Positions 29,308 to 38,080 of a stretch of 64,000 nucleotides of DNA are shown here, in pieces. The stretch is taken from assembly GCF_015070875.1 (NCBI RefSeq), contig NZ_JADDIV010000001.1:186001-250000 (forward strand). The letters run 5' to 3'. The position numbers were made by a program, and so were the translations under genes. A model generated the notes under the pieces. That model was not told the DNA's origin, did no database searches, and saw only the letters and a list, made by a program, of their open reading frames with translations. Numbering within the stretch: the first letter of the stretch is position 1; each line of letters starts with the position of its first letter. The stretch comes from Ramlibacter pallidus (GTDB lineage Bacteria > Pseudomonadota > Gammaproteobacteria > Burkholderiales > Burkholderiaceae_C).

Positions 29308-29994
29308 TCAGCGCGGGCGCAGGCGCGACAGGGCGGCACTCGCCAGTTCGGCGATGCGCTCCAGGAAGTCGGTCGCCAGGCCGGACTGGAAGCGCTGCGG
29401 GTCCGGCGAGGCCAGCACCAGCATGCCGAACGCGGGGCCGCTGGCGCCCAGCGCGCCGGGCCGCAGCGGGATCAGCGCCATCGACATCGCGGCGCCGGCG
29501 TCCTCCAGCCAGTTCGCCGCCTCGATGCCCGAATTCACCCCGCAGTAAGGCAGCGTGAGGGACGTGGCGAAGGACCGGGCGTCTTCGCTCACGCCCTGCG
29601 CGAAGGGCTCCTGCGCGTAGCGCTCGTCCACGTCCCACACCTTCAGCGCGACCTGCGGCACCATGAACTGCGACTGCAGCTCGGACACCAGCGTCGCCGG
29701 CAGCGCGCGCGTGGACTGCACCAGCAGCAGCGACTTCGCCCAGCGGTGGATGCGGTCCGAGATGATCATGTTCTCGTTGCCGTGCCGCACCATCTCCATG
29801 ATGCGGTGCTCCAGCGCCTTGATCTTCTCGCGCAGCATCTCGGCCTGCCGCTCCTGCAGGCTGACCGCGCGGTTGCCGTGCGGGCTGGTCAGCTGCACGG
29901 CCGCGAGCAGCTGCGCGTGGCGCTCGAAGAAGTCCGGGCTGTTCGCCAGGTAGTTGGCGATGTCGTCTTCGGTGATCGGGTTCATGGGGTTCAT
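29308..29994 (-). CDS. DUF484 family protein
   Basis: The 228-residue product belongs to DUF484 (YigA-like), a GAF-like cytoplasmic family usually encoded between dapF and xerC; its function is not established. It starts with an alpha-helical segment ([20 protein letters not shown]), followed by a coiled coil ([19 protein letters not shown]) and a GAF-like domain (about 80-228). The start at 29994 overlaps the dapF stop by ATGA; an alternative methionine lies three codons downstream. Confidence 0.9.
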   Translation of the reverse strand: MNPMNPITEDDIANYLANSPDFFERHAQLLAAVQLTSPHGNRAVSLQERQAEMLREKIKALEHRIMEMVRHGNENMIISDRIHRWAKSLLLVQSTRALPATLVSELQSQFMVPQVALKVWDVDERYAQEPFAQGVSEDARSFATSLTLPYCGVNSGIEAANWLEDAGAAMSMALIPLRPGALGASGPAFGMLVLASPDPQRFQSGLATDFLERIAELASAALSRLRPR

Positions 29995-30878
29995 CTCGTT
30001 GTTTCTCCTGCGTCCTGCAGCTCGATCTCGCCTTCGAACACGGTCACCGCCGGGCCGGTCATCAGCACCGGCGCGTTGCCCCCGTCCCATTCGATCGTGA
30101 GCAGGCCGCCGCGGGTTTCCACGTCGACCCGCCGGTCCAGCCGTCCCAGCCGGATGCCGGCCACGACCGCCGCGCAGGCGCCGGTGCCGCACGCGAGCGT
30201 CTCGCCGGCACCGCGCTCCCACACCCGCAGGCGGATGCGGCCACGGTCCACCACCTGCAGGAAGCCCGCGTTGACGCGGTTGGGAAAGCGCGGATGGTGC
30301 TCGATGCGCGGGCCCTGCTCGCGCACCGGGGCCGCATCGACGTCCGCGACCTCCTGCACCGCGTGCGGGTTGCCCATGGACAGCACGGCGACCGCCACGA
30401 TCGGCGCGTCGGGCTGGGTGCCCAGGGCGAGATGCCACTTGTGCCATCCGCCATCCGGCTGCGGATCGAGGCCGGCGTCGTCGAAGGGCACCAGCGCCAT
30501 CTCGAACTCCGGCGGCCCCATGTCCACGGTCACGCGCCCATCCACGCCAAGCCGCGGCTCGATCACGCCGGACAGCGTCTGCACCCGGATCCGGTCGCCG
30601 CGGGCCAGGCCCTTGTCCGCCACGAAGCGGGCGAAGCAGCGCGCGCCGTTGCCGCACTGCTCGACCTCGCCGCCGTCGGCGTTGTGGATCACGTACTCGA
30701 AGTCGATGCCGGGCGCCGGGGACGGACGCACCGAGAGGATCTGGTCGGCGCCGACGCCGAAATGCCGGTCCGCCAGCTGGCGGTATTGCGCCGCCGTGAG
30801 GCCCAGGCGCTGGCGGGTCTCGTCGAGCACGACGAAGTCGTTGCCCGCGCCCTGCATCTTGGTGAAGCGGATCCGCAT
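29991..30878 (-). CDS. dapF: Diaminopimelate epimerase DapF
   Basis: DapF converts LL- to meso-diaminopimelate for lysine and peptidoglycan synthesis, the substrate of MurE in this window. The 295-residue product has the N-terminal MQGAGNDFV and both catalytic cysteines, C75 in EQCGNGARC and C230 in LACGTGACA. The start at 30878 (MRIRFTKM) lies seven bases after the stop of the upstream isomerase gene, so the two are probably co-transcribed. Confidence 0.97.
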   Translation of the reverse strand: MRIRFTKMQGAGNDFVVLDETRQRLGLTAAQYRQLADRHFGVGADQILSVRPSPAPGIDFEYVIHNADGGEVEQCGNGARCFARFVADKGLARGDRIRVQTLSGVIEPRLGVDGRVTVDMGPPEFEMALVPFDDAGLDPQPDGGWHKWHLALGTQPDAPIVAVAVLSMGNPHAVQEVADVDAAPVREQGPRIEHHPRFPNRVNAGFLQVVDRGRIRLRVWERGAGETLACGTGACAAVVAGIRLGRLDRRVDVETRGGLLTIEWDGGNAPVLMTGPAVTVFEGEIELQDAGETTR

Positions 30879-30885
30879 GCGGCGA

Positions 30886-31521
30886 TTATCGGCGCAGGCG
30901 CTCGAGCGCGCGATCGACGAAGAACAGGCGGTCCTGCCCCCACCAGCGCTCCGGGTGGCCGGGGATGACGAAGGTCGGCGCGCCGAACACGCCCAGTTGC
31001 ACGGCTTCTTCGCTGAAGGCCTGGTACTCGCGCAGCACCGCCGGATCGCGCTCCCGCGCATGCAGCGCGGCGCCGTCGTAGCCGTTCTCGTTGGCCACCG
31101 CGATGCGGACCTCGGCCTGCGAGGTGTCGCGCTCTTCCGCCCACAGCGCGCGCAGCAGCGCATGCGACAGCACGAAGGCATCCAGCCCCTGCTGCTGCGC
31201 GGCGATGACCATCCAGCCGGCGTACTTGTTCCACTCCGGATCGGCCGGCATGGATTGCGGGTAGTGCCTGGGCTCCACGTTCAGCGGCATGCCCAGGTAG
31301 TCGCGCCAGCGCGCCAGCTCCTCGGCGTGGTAGCTGCGGCGCGGCGCCGGGCGCGTGCGGATCGGGATGCCGCCGGTCTGCTGGACCACCGCCTGGAAGT
31401 CGTACGGCTTCAGCACCAGCTTCACGCGGTGCCTGCGCACGATGTCCTGCAGCTGCGGACCGGCAAAATAGGCCCACGGCGATGACAGGCTGTAGTAGCA
31501 GTCCAGTTGAATCGTCGTCAT
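30886..31521 (-). CDS. DsbA-like 2-hydroxychromene-2-carboxylate isomerase family protein
   Basis: The 211-residue thioredoxin-fold protein has an inserted helical domain and the N-terminal active-site segment [15 protein letters not shown], in which serine replaces the CxxC of true DsbA. This is the arrangement of glutathione-dependent HCCA isomerases (kappa-class GST-like). The cis-proline loop GVFGAPTFV is present. There is no signal peptide, so it acts in the cytoplasm. The substrate is not predictable; no naphthalene genes are nearby. The start at 31521 is divergent from the flavoprotein gene. Confidence 0.85.
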   Translation of the reverse strand: MTTIQLDCYYSLSSPWAYFAGPQLQDIVRRHRVKLVLKPYDFQAVVQQTGGIPIRTRPAPRRSYHAEELARWRDYLGMPLNVEPRHYPQSMPADPEWNKYAGWMVIAAQQQGLDAFVLSHALLRALWAEERDTSQAEVRIAVANENGYDGAALHARERDPAVLREYQAFSEEAVQLGVFGAPTFVIPGHPERWWGQDRLFFVDRALERLRR

Positions 31522-31538
31522 GCGCGGATGATAGGCCC

Positions 31539-33044
31539 GTGAACGCAATCCCCACTCCCTTGCCCCCGGTGCCGCCGCAGGCGATCGCCAGCGAGCGCAA
31601 GCCCGAAGCGCTGGCACGGCTGGCGCGTGACGCCCAGGCCGACCTCGCGCGCCTGAATCTCCCGCCGCCGAACTGGGTCCTGCCCGCCACCGCGCCGGAC
31701 GGCACTGCCGTCCTCGACGTGCTCGTGGCCGGCGCGGGCATGTGCGGCCAGACCGCGGGCTACGCGCTGCTGCGCGAAGGCGTGCGCAACCTGCGCGTGG
31801 TGGACCGCTGCGCGCGCGGCGACGAAGGCCCCTGGGGCACCTACGCGCGCATGCTGACGCTGCGCAGCCCCAAGCACCTGACCGGGCCCGACCTGGGGGT
31901 GCCATCGCTCACCTTCCGCGCCTGGTACGAGGCGCAGCATGGCGAGGCGGGCTGGGCCGCGCTGCACAAGATCGGGCGCATCGACTGGCGCGACTACCTG
32001 CTGTGGGTGCGCGACACCGTCGGCCTGCCGGTGGAGAACGGCGTGAGCCTGGTGTCCGTGCGGGACGAGGCCGGGCTGCTGCGCGCGACGCTGCGTTCGG
32101 CGGCAGGCGAGGAAACCGTCTGGACCCGCAAACTGGTGCTGGCCCTCGGGCGCGACGGCAGCGGCGCGCCGCGCTGGCCGGCCTTTCCTTCGCTGCACCG
32201 CGACGACCCGGTGGCGCGCGGCAAGGTCTTCCACTCCGCCGACGCGATCGACTTCGAAGCCTGGCGCGGCAAGCGCATCGCCGTGCTGGGCGCCGGCGCG
32301 TCCGCCTTCGACAACGCGGCCTGCGCGCTGGAGGCCGGTGCCGAAGTCGCGCTGTTCGCCCGCCGCGCCTTCCTGCCGCAGGTGAACAAGAGCAAGTGGA
32401 CCGCGTTCACCGGCTTCTTCCGCGGCTACGAGGCGCTGGACGACCCGCGCAAGTGGCGCATCTACACCTACATCTTCGACGAGCAGGTGCCGCCGCCGTG
32501 GGAAACGGTGCGGCGCTGCGACGAGCATGCCGGCTTCACCCTGCGCCTGGGCACGCCCTGGCAGGACGTCCGGCCGGACGCCGATGGCGTGGTGGTCGAA
32601 ACGGCGGCGGGCCGGGAGCGCTTCGACGCCGTGATCTTCGGCACGGGCTTCGACGTCGACCTGCTCGACCGGCCCGAGCTCGCGCGCTACTCCGGCGAGA
32701 TCGACACCTGGGCAAACCACGTGAGGCCGGAGCAGGCGCGGCAGCATCCGGAACCCGCGCGTTTCCCTTACCTGGGCGCGGGCTTCGAGCTGCGCAGCCG
32801 CGGCGCGGCGCACCGCGACGCGCTGTCCCGCATGCACCTGTTCAACTGGGGCAGCACCATGAGCCATGGCGCGCTGGCAGGCGACATCCCCGGGCTGGCC
32901 ATCGGTGCAACCCGCCTGGCGCAATCCATCGCCCGCGACCTGTTCGTCAGCGAAGCCGACGCGCACCTGGAGCGCCTGCTGGCGCTGGAGGAGCCGGAGC
33001 TGCTGCCCACGAAATGGTACGTGCCGCCGGAAGAGCGGCGGTAA
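31539..33044 (+). CDS. FAD/NAD(P)-dependent oxidoreductase (FMO-like)
   Basis: The 501-residue product has an FAD-binding GAGMCGQTAG (65-74) and a second dinucleotide motif VLGAGASAFDNA (near residue 250), as in flavin-containing monooxygenases and related flavoproteins. A late FGTGFDVD motif resembles the third FMO signature. The start is uncertain: I use GTG 31539, which leaves 17 bases to the divergent isomerase gene. An upstream start at 31482 would overlap that gene. The substrate is unknown. It is followed by the second composite repeat. Confidence 0.8.
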   Translation: MNAIPTPLPPVPPQAIASERKPEALARLARDAQADLARLNLPPPNWVLPATAPDGTAVLDVLVAGAGMCGQTAGYALLREGVRNLRVVDRCARGDEGPWGTYARMLTLRSPKHLTGPDLGVPSLTFRAWYEAQHGEAGWAALHKIGRIDWRDYLLWVRDTVGLPVENGVSLVSVRDEAGLLRATLRSAAGEETVWTRKLVLALGRDGSGAPRWPAFPSLHRDDPVARGKVFHSADAIDFEAWRGKRIAVLGAGASAFDNAACALEAGAEVALFARRAFLPQVNKSKWTAFTGFFRGYEALDDPRKWRIYTYIFDEQVPPPWETVRRCDEHAGFTLRLGTPWQDVRPDADGVVVETAAGRERFDAVIFGTGFDVDLLDRPELARYSGEIDTWANHVRPEQARQHPEPARFPYLGAGFELRSRGAAHRDALSRMHLFNWGSTMSHGALAGDIPGLAIGATRLAQSIARDLFVSEADAHLERLLALEEPELLPTKWYVPPEERR

Positions 33045-33087
33045 CGGCTTCTCCATCATTCCCGCGGGACGCCGGCGACCGTTTCGC

Positions 33088-33502
33088 CGTCATTCCCGCG
33101 CAGGCGGGAATCCAGGGCGTCCGTATTTCTCCCGGGGCCCGTCGCGCCAGGCGGCGGGCGGTGCCGTTCCGCGGTGCCTCGCCCTCCACTTCGCTGCGCT
33201 TCGTTCCGGGTGCGCTGGAAGGCTGTCCCCGGCGGCGATCCGGCCTAACTCACTTCCGAGTTTGCCGCGCGCGGCAAACTCTCCGTTCAAACAGAAGCCC
33301 GGAAATCAGTGCACAGTCGCAGCGCTCGATACGCGCTACGCGCTCTCGTAGCCCTGCTTCGCCGCCGGGAACAGCCTTCCAGCCGAGGCCCCTGACTGCG
33401 GGCCGGCACCGCCCGCCGCCTGCCGCGACGTCTGAGGCCGGGAGTGGGCCCGCGGCCCACGTTGGTTTGGACGCCTTGGATCCCCGCCTGCGGGGGCGAC
33501 GG
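33088..33502. repeat. Composite intergenic element, copy B (about 415 bp)
   Basis: This occupies most of the 476-base gap between the flavoprotein and the Bug receptor. It has the same layout as copy A at 27936-28344: inverted REP-like ends (33088-33118 and 33474-33502), a perfect 24-bp palindrome (33258-33281) and a strongly conserved core (33297-33396). The last 70 bases before the right REP differ from copy A. A partial REP fragment lies just outside the left end (33057-33070). No gene is supported. Confidence 0.85.
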
Positions 33503-33520
33503 AAAGCGGAGGCTCTGCCT

Positions 33521-34555
33521 TCAGTCGATCGTGATGTTCGCCTGCCGCACCACGTCCGCCCACTTCGCGCGGTTCGCCTTCACCGTCGCGCGGAACTGCT
33601 CCGGCGTCTCCAGGCGGATGGTGTTGCCGGTGCCTTCGAGCTTGGCGCGCACTTCGGGCATCTGCAGCACCTGGCGGACCGCGCCATTGAGCCTGGCGAC
33701 GATGGCCGGATCCGTCCCCTTGGGCGCGAACAGCGCGAACCACGTCGTGCTCTCGAAGCCCCGGGTGCCGGGAAGGCCGGTTTCCGCGATGGTCGGCACT
33801 TCGTCGATCACGCCGACGCGCTTGGCGGTGGTCACCGCGAGCAGCCGCACCTTGCCCGCCTTGTACTGCGTGAGCACGGTCTGCACCTGGTTCATGATGC
33901 AGCAGACCTCGCCCTTGAGCACGCCCTGCATCGCCTCGGGCCCGCCCTTGTAGGGCACGTGCACCATGTTCAGGCCCAGCTTCGCGTTCATCTCGGCGAA
34001 CGCCATGTGCGTGCCCGTGCCGTTGCCGGTCGACGCGTAGTTGTACTTGCCCGGGTTCGCCTTCACCGCGTCGACGAACTCCTTGAAGGTCTTGACGTCC
34101 AGCACCTCGGGATTGATGGTGAGCACGTTCGACACGTCGATGATGGGCGTGACCGGCACGAAGTCCGCTTCGACGTCGAAGGGCAGCTTCTTGTAGAGCG
34201 CCGCATTGCTGCCGTGCGTGGCGGCGGTGCCGAACACCAGCGTGTAGCCGTCGGGCTTGGCACGCGAGACGAACTCGCTCGCCACGTTGCCGGCCGCACC
34301 GACCTTGTATTCGACGACGATCGGCTGGCCCAGCACCTTGGACAGCGGCTCCTGGATGGTCCGCGCGACCACGTCGACCCCCGAACCGGCCGGGAACGTC
34401 ATGACGAAGGAGACCGGATGTTCCGGCCACTTGGCGGCGGCCGGCTGCGCCTGCGCCGCGGGGGCGAGGCAGGCGGCGGCCAAGGCGGCGAAGACGATGC
34501 GACGGGAGAAGGCGGAAGTGTCCAAGTCGGGCTCCACGGATGCGTTGGCGTCCAT
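33521..34555 (-). CDS. Bug-family (TctC-like) periplasmic substrate-binding protein
   Basis: The 344-residue product is a tripartite-tricarboxylate-type receptor. It has an N-terminal export signal (about residues 18-36, RRIVFAALAAACLAPAAQA) and the family motifs WPEHPVSFVMTFPAGSGVD and VEYKVGAAGNVASEF. Such proteins bind small carboxylates in the periplasm and are massively expanded in Burkholderiales, often without partner permeases. No tctAB genes are nearby. The signal peptide begins about 15 residues in, so a later start is possible. It is divergent from the gene at 34625. Confidence 0.9.
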   Translation of the reverse strand: MDANASVEPDLDTSAFSRRIVFAALAAACLAPAAQAQPAAAKWPEHPVSFVMTFPAGSGVDVVARTIQEPLSKVLGQPIVVEYKVGAAGNVASEFVSRAKPDGYTLVFGTAATHGSNAALYKKLPFDVEADFVPVTPIIDVSNVLTINPEVLDVKTFKEFVDAVKANPGKYNYASTGNGTGTHMAFAEMNAKLGLNMVHVPYKGGPEAMQGVLKGEVCCIMNQVQTVLTQYKAGKVRLLAVTTAKRVGVIDEVPTIAETGLPGTRGFESTTWFALFAPKGTDPAIVARLNGAVRQVLQMPEVRAKLEGTGNTIRLETPEQFRATVKANRAKWADVVRQANITID

Positions 34556-34624
34556 TGTGGCAACTTCGTTCGATGCGCGCAGGCATCAGCTTATGCTGCG
34601 GCCTTGCCATCCACGCGAGCCGCC

Positions 34625-35164
34625 ATGCGCATCCCCGACTGGACCCCCGAACGCAAGCCACAACCCCAGGAGCTGGTGCAGGCCATCCTCGACCGGCGCG
34701 GCGGGACGCTGCTCAACCTCGACCGCGCACTGCTGTGGAGCGAGCCGCTGGCGCGCGGCTGGAACACCTACCTGAAGAACGTGCGCACCGGCCTGGGGGC
34801 GGACCGTGCGCTGCGCGAGCTCGGGATCTGCACGGTCGCGCTGCTCACCGATGCCCACTACGAGTACCACCACCACGCGCCGGACTTCCTCGCGGCCGGC
34901 GGCAGCCAGGCCTCGCTCGCTGCGCTGCAGGCCTATGTGCGGGCCGGGGCATCCGGGGAGCCGGAGGGCCTGGCCGGTGACGAGGCGCTGGTGGCGCGCT
35001 ACGCCGCGCAGATGACCCGCGACGTGAAGGTCGACGACGCACTGTTCGCCCGGATGCAGGCCCGTTTCGCCCCGACGGAGCTGGTGGAGATCACCGCCGC
35101 CATCGCCACGTACAACATGGTGGCGCGCTTCCTGGTGGCCCTGGGCGTGACGCCGGAAGAGTGA
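34625..35164 (+). CDS. Carboxymuconolactone decarboxylase-like (AhpD-fold) protein
   Basis: The 179-residue all-helical product resembles the carboxymuconolactone decarboxylase family: LNLDRALLWSEPLARGWNTYL, then RALRELGICTVALLTDAHYEYHHHAP. The CxxC pair of AhpD peroxidase adaptors is absent; YEYHHH fills that region, so alkylhydroperoxidase activity is unlikely. The start ATG 34625 is 69 bases from the divergent Bug gene. The function is unknown. Confidence 0.8.
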   Translation: MRIPDWTPERKPQPQELVQAILDRRGGTLLNLDRALLWSEPLARGWNTYLKNVRTGLGADRALRELGICTVALLTDAHYEYHHHAPDFLAAGGSQASLAALQAYVRAGASGEPEGLAGDEALVARYAAQMTRDVKVDDALFARMQARFAPTELVEITAAIATYNMVARFLVALGVTPEE

Positions 35165-35208
35165 TTCGCCGGGCATCGCGCCGGCGACCCGCGTGATGTA
35201 ATCGACGC

Positions 35209-36843
35209 ATGGTACGAGCCAGCCAGCTTCTGCACTCCCAGCGCGAACCCGCCGTCCCGCGGCCGGCGGCCACCGTCCTGCTGCTGCGCGACGCCGCCGG
35301 CGGCGTCGAGGTGCTGATGACGCGGCGCTCGCCCACGGCGAGCTTTGCGCCCGGCGCGTACGTGTTCCCCGGCGGCGGCATCGATGCCGCGGACGCGCAG
35401 GCGCATGCGCTGGCGAACCGGCGGCCCACGCAGGACGACCTGCGGCTCACGCAGGCCATCGCCGCGATCCGCGAGAGCTTCGAGGAGCTCGGCGTGCTGC
35501 TGGCGACGCGCGCGGACGGCAGCCCGGCCACCGCCGACGACGTCGCCGCGCTGGACCGCCATGCGCCGTTCGCCGCGCAATGCCGCGCGCGCGGGCTGCG
35601 CATGGCCGCGGACCGGGTCCACGTGCTGGCGCACTGGATCACGGACCGCGACCTGCCGCGCCGCTTCGACGTGCCCTTCCTGGTGGCGCGCATGCCCGCC
35701 GGCCAGTCGCCGGTGGCGGACGAAGCGGAGCAGTTCGAGCCGGTGTGGGTCCGCCCCGCCGACGCGCTGGCGCGGCACAAGGCCGGCCAGTTCTTCATGA
35801 TCTTCCCGACCATCCGCACCCTGGAGCGGCTGGAGAAGTTCGCCTCGGTCGACGCCGTGCTGGCCGCCTGCGCCGGCGAGCAGCCGCTCTGGACCAGTTG
35901 CCCGCGCGCCGGCTTCGTCCAGGGCGCGGAAGCGCGGTACATGGAGCACGAGATGCCGTTCGGCGAGCTGGCGCTGGTCTGCCCCGACGGCCAGCTGCTG
36001 CACCACCTGGACTGGCGCACCGACGCACCGGTGCCGCTGCTGAGGAACGTCGTGCGCGTCACCGCGCCGAACCCCGGCGTCATGACCGGTCCCGGCACCA
36101 ACGGCTACATCGTCGGCACGCCGGACAGCGGCTACATCGTCATCGACCCCGGCCCGCAGGACGCGGAGCACCAGGAACGCATCTGGCGCGCCACCGGCGG
36201 CGACATCCGCATGATCGTCTGCACGCACTCGCACGCGGACCACTCGCCGGGGGCCCAGCCCCTGCAGGCGCTTTGCAGGACGAAGCCGCCGATCCTCGGG
36301 CTGGCATCGCTGCCGACCGCGCGGCCCGCGAGCGAGTTCACGCCCGACCGCGCCCTCGCCGACGGCGAGCTGCTGCAGGTCGGGGGTGGCGGCGCCATGC
36401 ACACGTTGAAGGTGATGCACACCCCGGGGCATGCGGCCAACCACCTGTGCCTCGTGCTGCTCGAGGACGGGCTGCTGTTCTCGGGCGACCACATCCTGAA
36501 CGGCAGCACCACCGTCGTCGATCCGCCGGACGGCGACATGACGGCGTACCTCGACTCGCTGGACCGCCTGGCCGCCGCCTGCGACGCGCACGGCATCGAC
36601 TTCATCCTGCCGGCGCACGGCCACGTGCTGGGGTTCGCCAGGCAGGCGATCCAGCTGCTCAAGTCGCACCGGTTGCAGCGCGAGGCGAAGGTCGTGGCGG
36701 CCATGCGCGCGAAGCCGCAGGGCTCGCTCGAGGACTGGGTGGAGATCGCCTACGCCGACGTGCCGCCCCGCATGTGGCCGGTGGCCAAGCGCTCCCTGTT
36801 GGCGCATGTGCAACGGATCGAGACGCTGAACCTCGCCGCCTGA
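35209..36843 (+). CDS. Nudix hydrolase fused to metallo-beta-lactamase-fold hydrolase
   Basis: The 544-residue product joins two hydrolase folds. Residues about 15-220 are a Nudix domain with FPGGGIDA (53-60) and RESFEELG (88-95), a spaced-out Nudix box. Residues about 275-530 are a metallo-beta-lactamase domain with the zinc motif THSHADH (339-345), TPGHAANHLCL, FSGDHILNG and a LACTB2-like winged-helix tail. LACTB2 relatives are nucleases or thioester hydrolases and the Nudix part suggests CoA or nucleotide derivatives, but the substrate cannot be told. It ends 46 bases before the YjgN-like gene. Confidence 0.88.
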   Translation: MVRASQLLHSQREPAVPRPAATVLLLRDAAGGVEVLMTRRSPTASFAPGAYVFPGGGIDAADAQAHALANRRPTQDDLRLTQAIAAIRESFEELGVLLATRADGSPATADDVAALDRHAPFAAQCRARGLRMAADRVHVLAHWITDRDLPRRFDVPFLVARMPAGQSPVADEAEQFEPVWVRPADALARHKAGQFFMIFPTIRTLERLEKFASVDAVLAACAGEQPLWTSCPRAGFVQGAEARYMEHEMPFGELALVCPDGQLLHHLDWRTDAPVPLLRNVVRVTAPNPGVMTGPGTNGYIVGTPDSGYIVIDPGPQDAEHQERIWRATGGDIRMIVCTHSHADHSPGAQPLQALCRTKPPILGLASLPTARPASEFTPDRALADGELLQVGGGGAMHTLKVMHTPGHAANHLCLVLLEDGLLFSGDHILNGSTTVVDPPDGDMTAYLDSLDRLAAACDAHGIDFILPAHGHVLGFARQAIQLLKSHRLQREAKVVAAMRAKPQGSLEDWVEIAYADVPPRMWPVAKRSLLAHVQRIETLNLAA

Positions 36844-36889
36844 AGACCCGGCCACTACACTCCCCCCACACCCTGGAGGGGGAACGGAG

Positions 36890-38080
36890 ATGGACCTGGA
36901 AACGAGCCCGGCGGCGCCGGTGGTCGCGTCGCACCGCTTGCGCTTCACCGGCGACGGCGGCGTGTACTTCGGCGTCTGGATGGTCAACGTGGTGCTGATG
37001 GTGGTGACGCTCGGCCTCTTCACGCCCTTCGCGCGCCGCCGCACCATCCGCTACTTCTACCAGCACACCGACATCGCGGGCAGCCCGCTGGAGTTCACCG
37101 GCGGCATCAAGCGCATGGTGTTCGGCTTCCTGCTGTTCTTCGGCCTGTACGCGGCCTACAGCATCGCTTCGCACACGGAGCAGACGTTCGCCGTGGCGGC
37201 GCTCGGCACGCTGTGGGTCGTGCTGAGCCCCTGGCTGTGGGCGAGCGCGGTGCGCTTCCGCACGGTGTCCACGCGCTGGCGCGGCATCCGGGGGGAGTTC
37301 CATGCGGGCTGGCGCGAAACCTACGCGGCCAGCGCCCCCATCCTCCTGTTCTTCCTGCTCGCGGCGGCCATCGGCTTCGGCGGCAGCGCCATCGCGAAGC
37401 TCAAGCCGTCGCCGTGGTGGATCCTGGCGGGGGCCATCGCGGCCGTCGTGGCCACGCTGTGCCTGCTGGTGCGCCAGGAATACAACTATGCGCGGCTGCG
37501 CGTGCTGCGCACCAGCTTCGGCGGGCTGCAGGGCCGCTGGGACGTGGAGTTCGGCCAGCTGCTGAAGATCACCGTGCTGGCCTTCGGCCTGTTCGTGGCG
37601 GTGATCGCCGCCCTGCTCGCGCTGCTGTTCCTGGCCGTGGTGGCCACCGGCGCAGGCCTGGCCCTCTTCGGGGGCGGCAGGAAGGAAGGAGCGGCGCTGG
37701 CCCTGCTGATCACGGTGGCCATCTTCGGCAGCCTGCTGGTCTTCTACCTCGCCTCCGGGCCGGCGCTGGCCTGGCGCGAGGCCCGCAAGTTCGCACTGGT
37801 GTGGAACCACACCGCCCTGGGCGACGCGGCGCGGTTCACCAGCGACCTGCAGGCGGGCGCCTTCGTCAGGCTGCGCCTCAAGAACATGGCGCTCTCGGTG
37901 CTCACCGGCGGCTTCTGGCGCCCCTTCGCCATCACCAGCGAATACGCGATGAAGCTGCAGTCGGTGACGCTGCACGTCGAAGGCGGGCTGGACCAGCTGG
38001 TCGGGCGCCTGGCGCAACGCCAGCCGGGTGGCCTGGGCGATGCGATCGCCGACGGCGTCGGCTTCGACGTGGTGGGTTGA
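36890..38080 (+). CDS. YjgN/DUF898 family membrane protein
   Basis: The 396-residue integral membrane protein shows the DUF898 pattern: LRFTGDGGVYFGVWMVN, a loop PFARRRTIRYFYQHT, and repeated units ending in WRGIRG. About seven to nine transmembrane segments alternate with short basic loops. The family function is not established. GGAGGGGGAACGGAG lies just upstream of the ATG. The stop overlaps the start of the M48 peptidase as TGATG, so the two are made together. Confidence 0.9.
   Translation: MDLETSPAAPVVASHRLRFTGDGGVYFGVWMVNVVLMVVTLGLFTPFARRRTIRYFYQHTDIAGSPLEFTGGIKRMVFGFLLFFGLYAAYSIASHTEQTFAVAALGTLWVVLSPWLWASAVRFRTVSTRWRGIRGEFHAGWRETYAASAPILLFFLLAAAIGFGGSAIAKLKPSPWWILAGAIAAVVATLCLLVRQEYNYARLRVLRTSFGGLQGRWDVEFGQLLKITVLAFGLFVAVIAALLALLFLAVVATGAGLALFGGGRKEGAALALLITVAIFGSLLVFYLASGPALAWREARKFALVWNHTALGDAARFTSDLQAGAFVRLRLKNMALSVLTGGFWRPFAITSEYAMKLQSVTLHVEGGLDQLVGRLAQRQPGGLGDAIADGVGFDVVG

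Noticed and set aside
31742..35164. Plus-strand open frame of 1140 codons
   Set aside because: It is a shadow frame running through the flavoprotein, the composite repeat and the antisense of the Bug gene. Only its last 180 codons (34625-35164) form a real gene.
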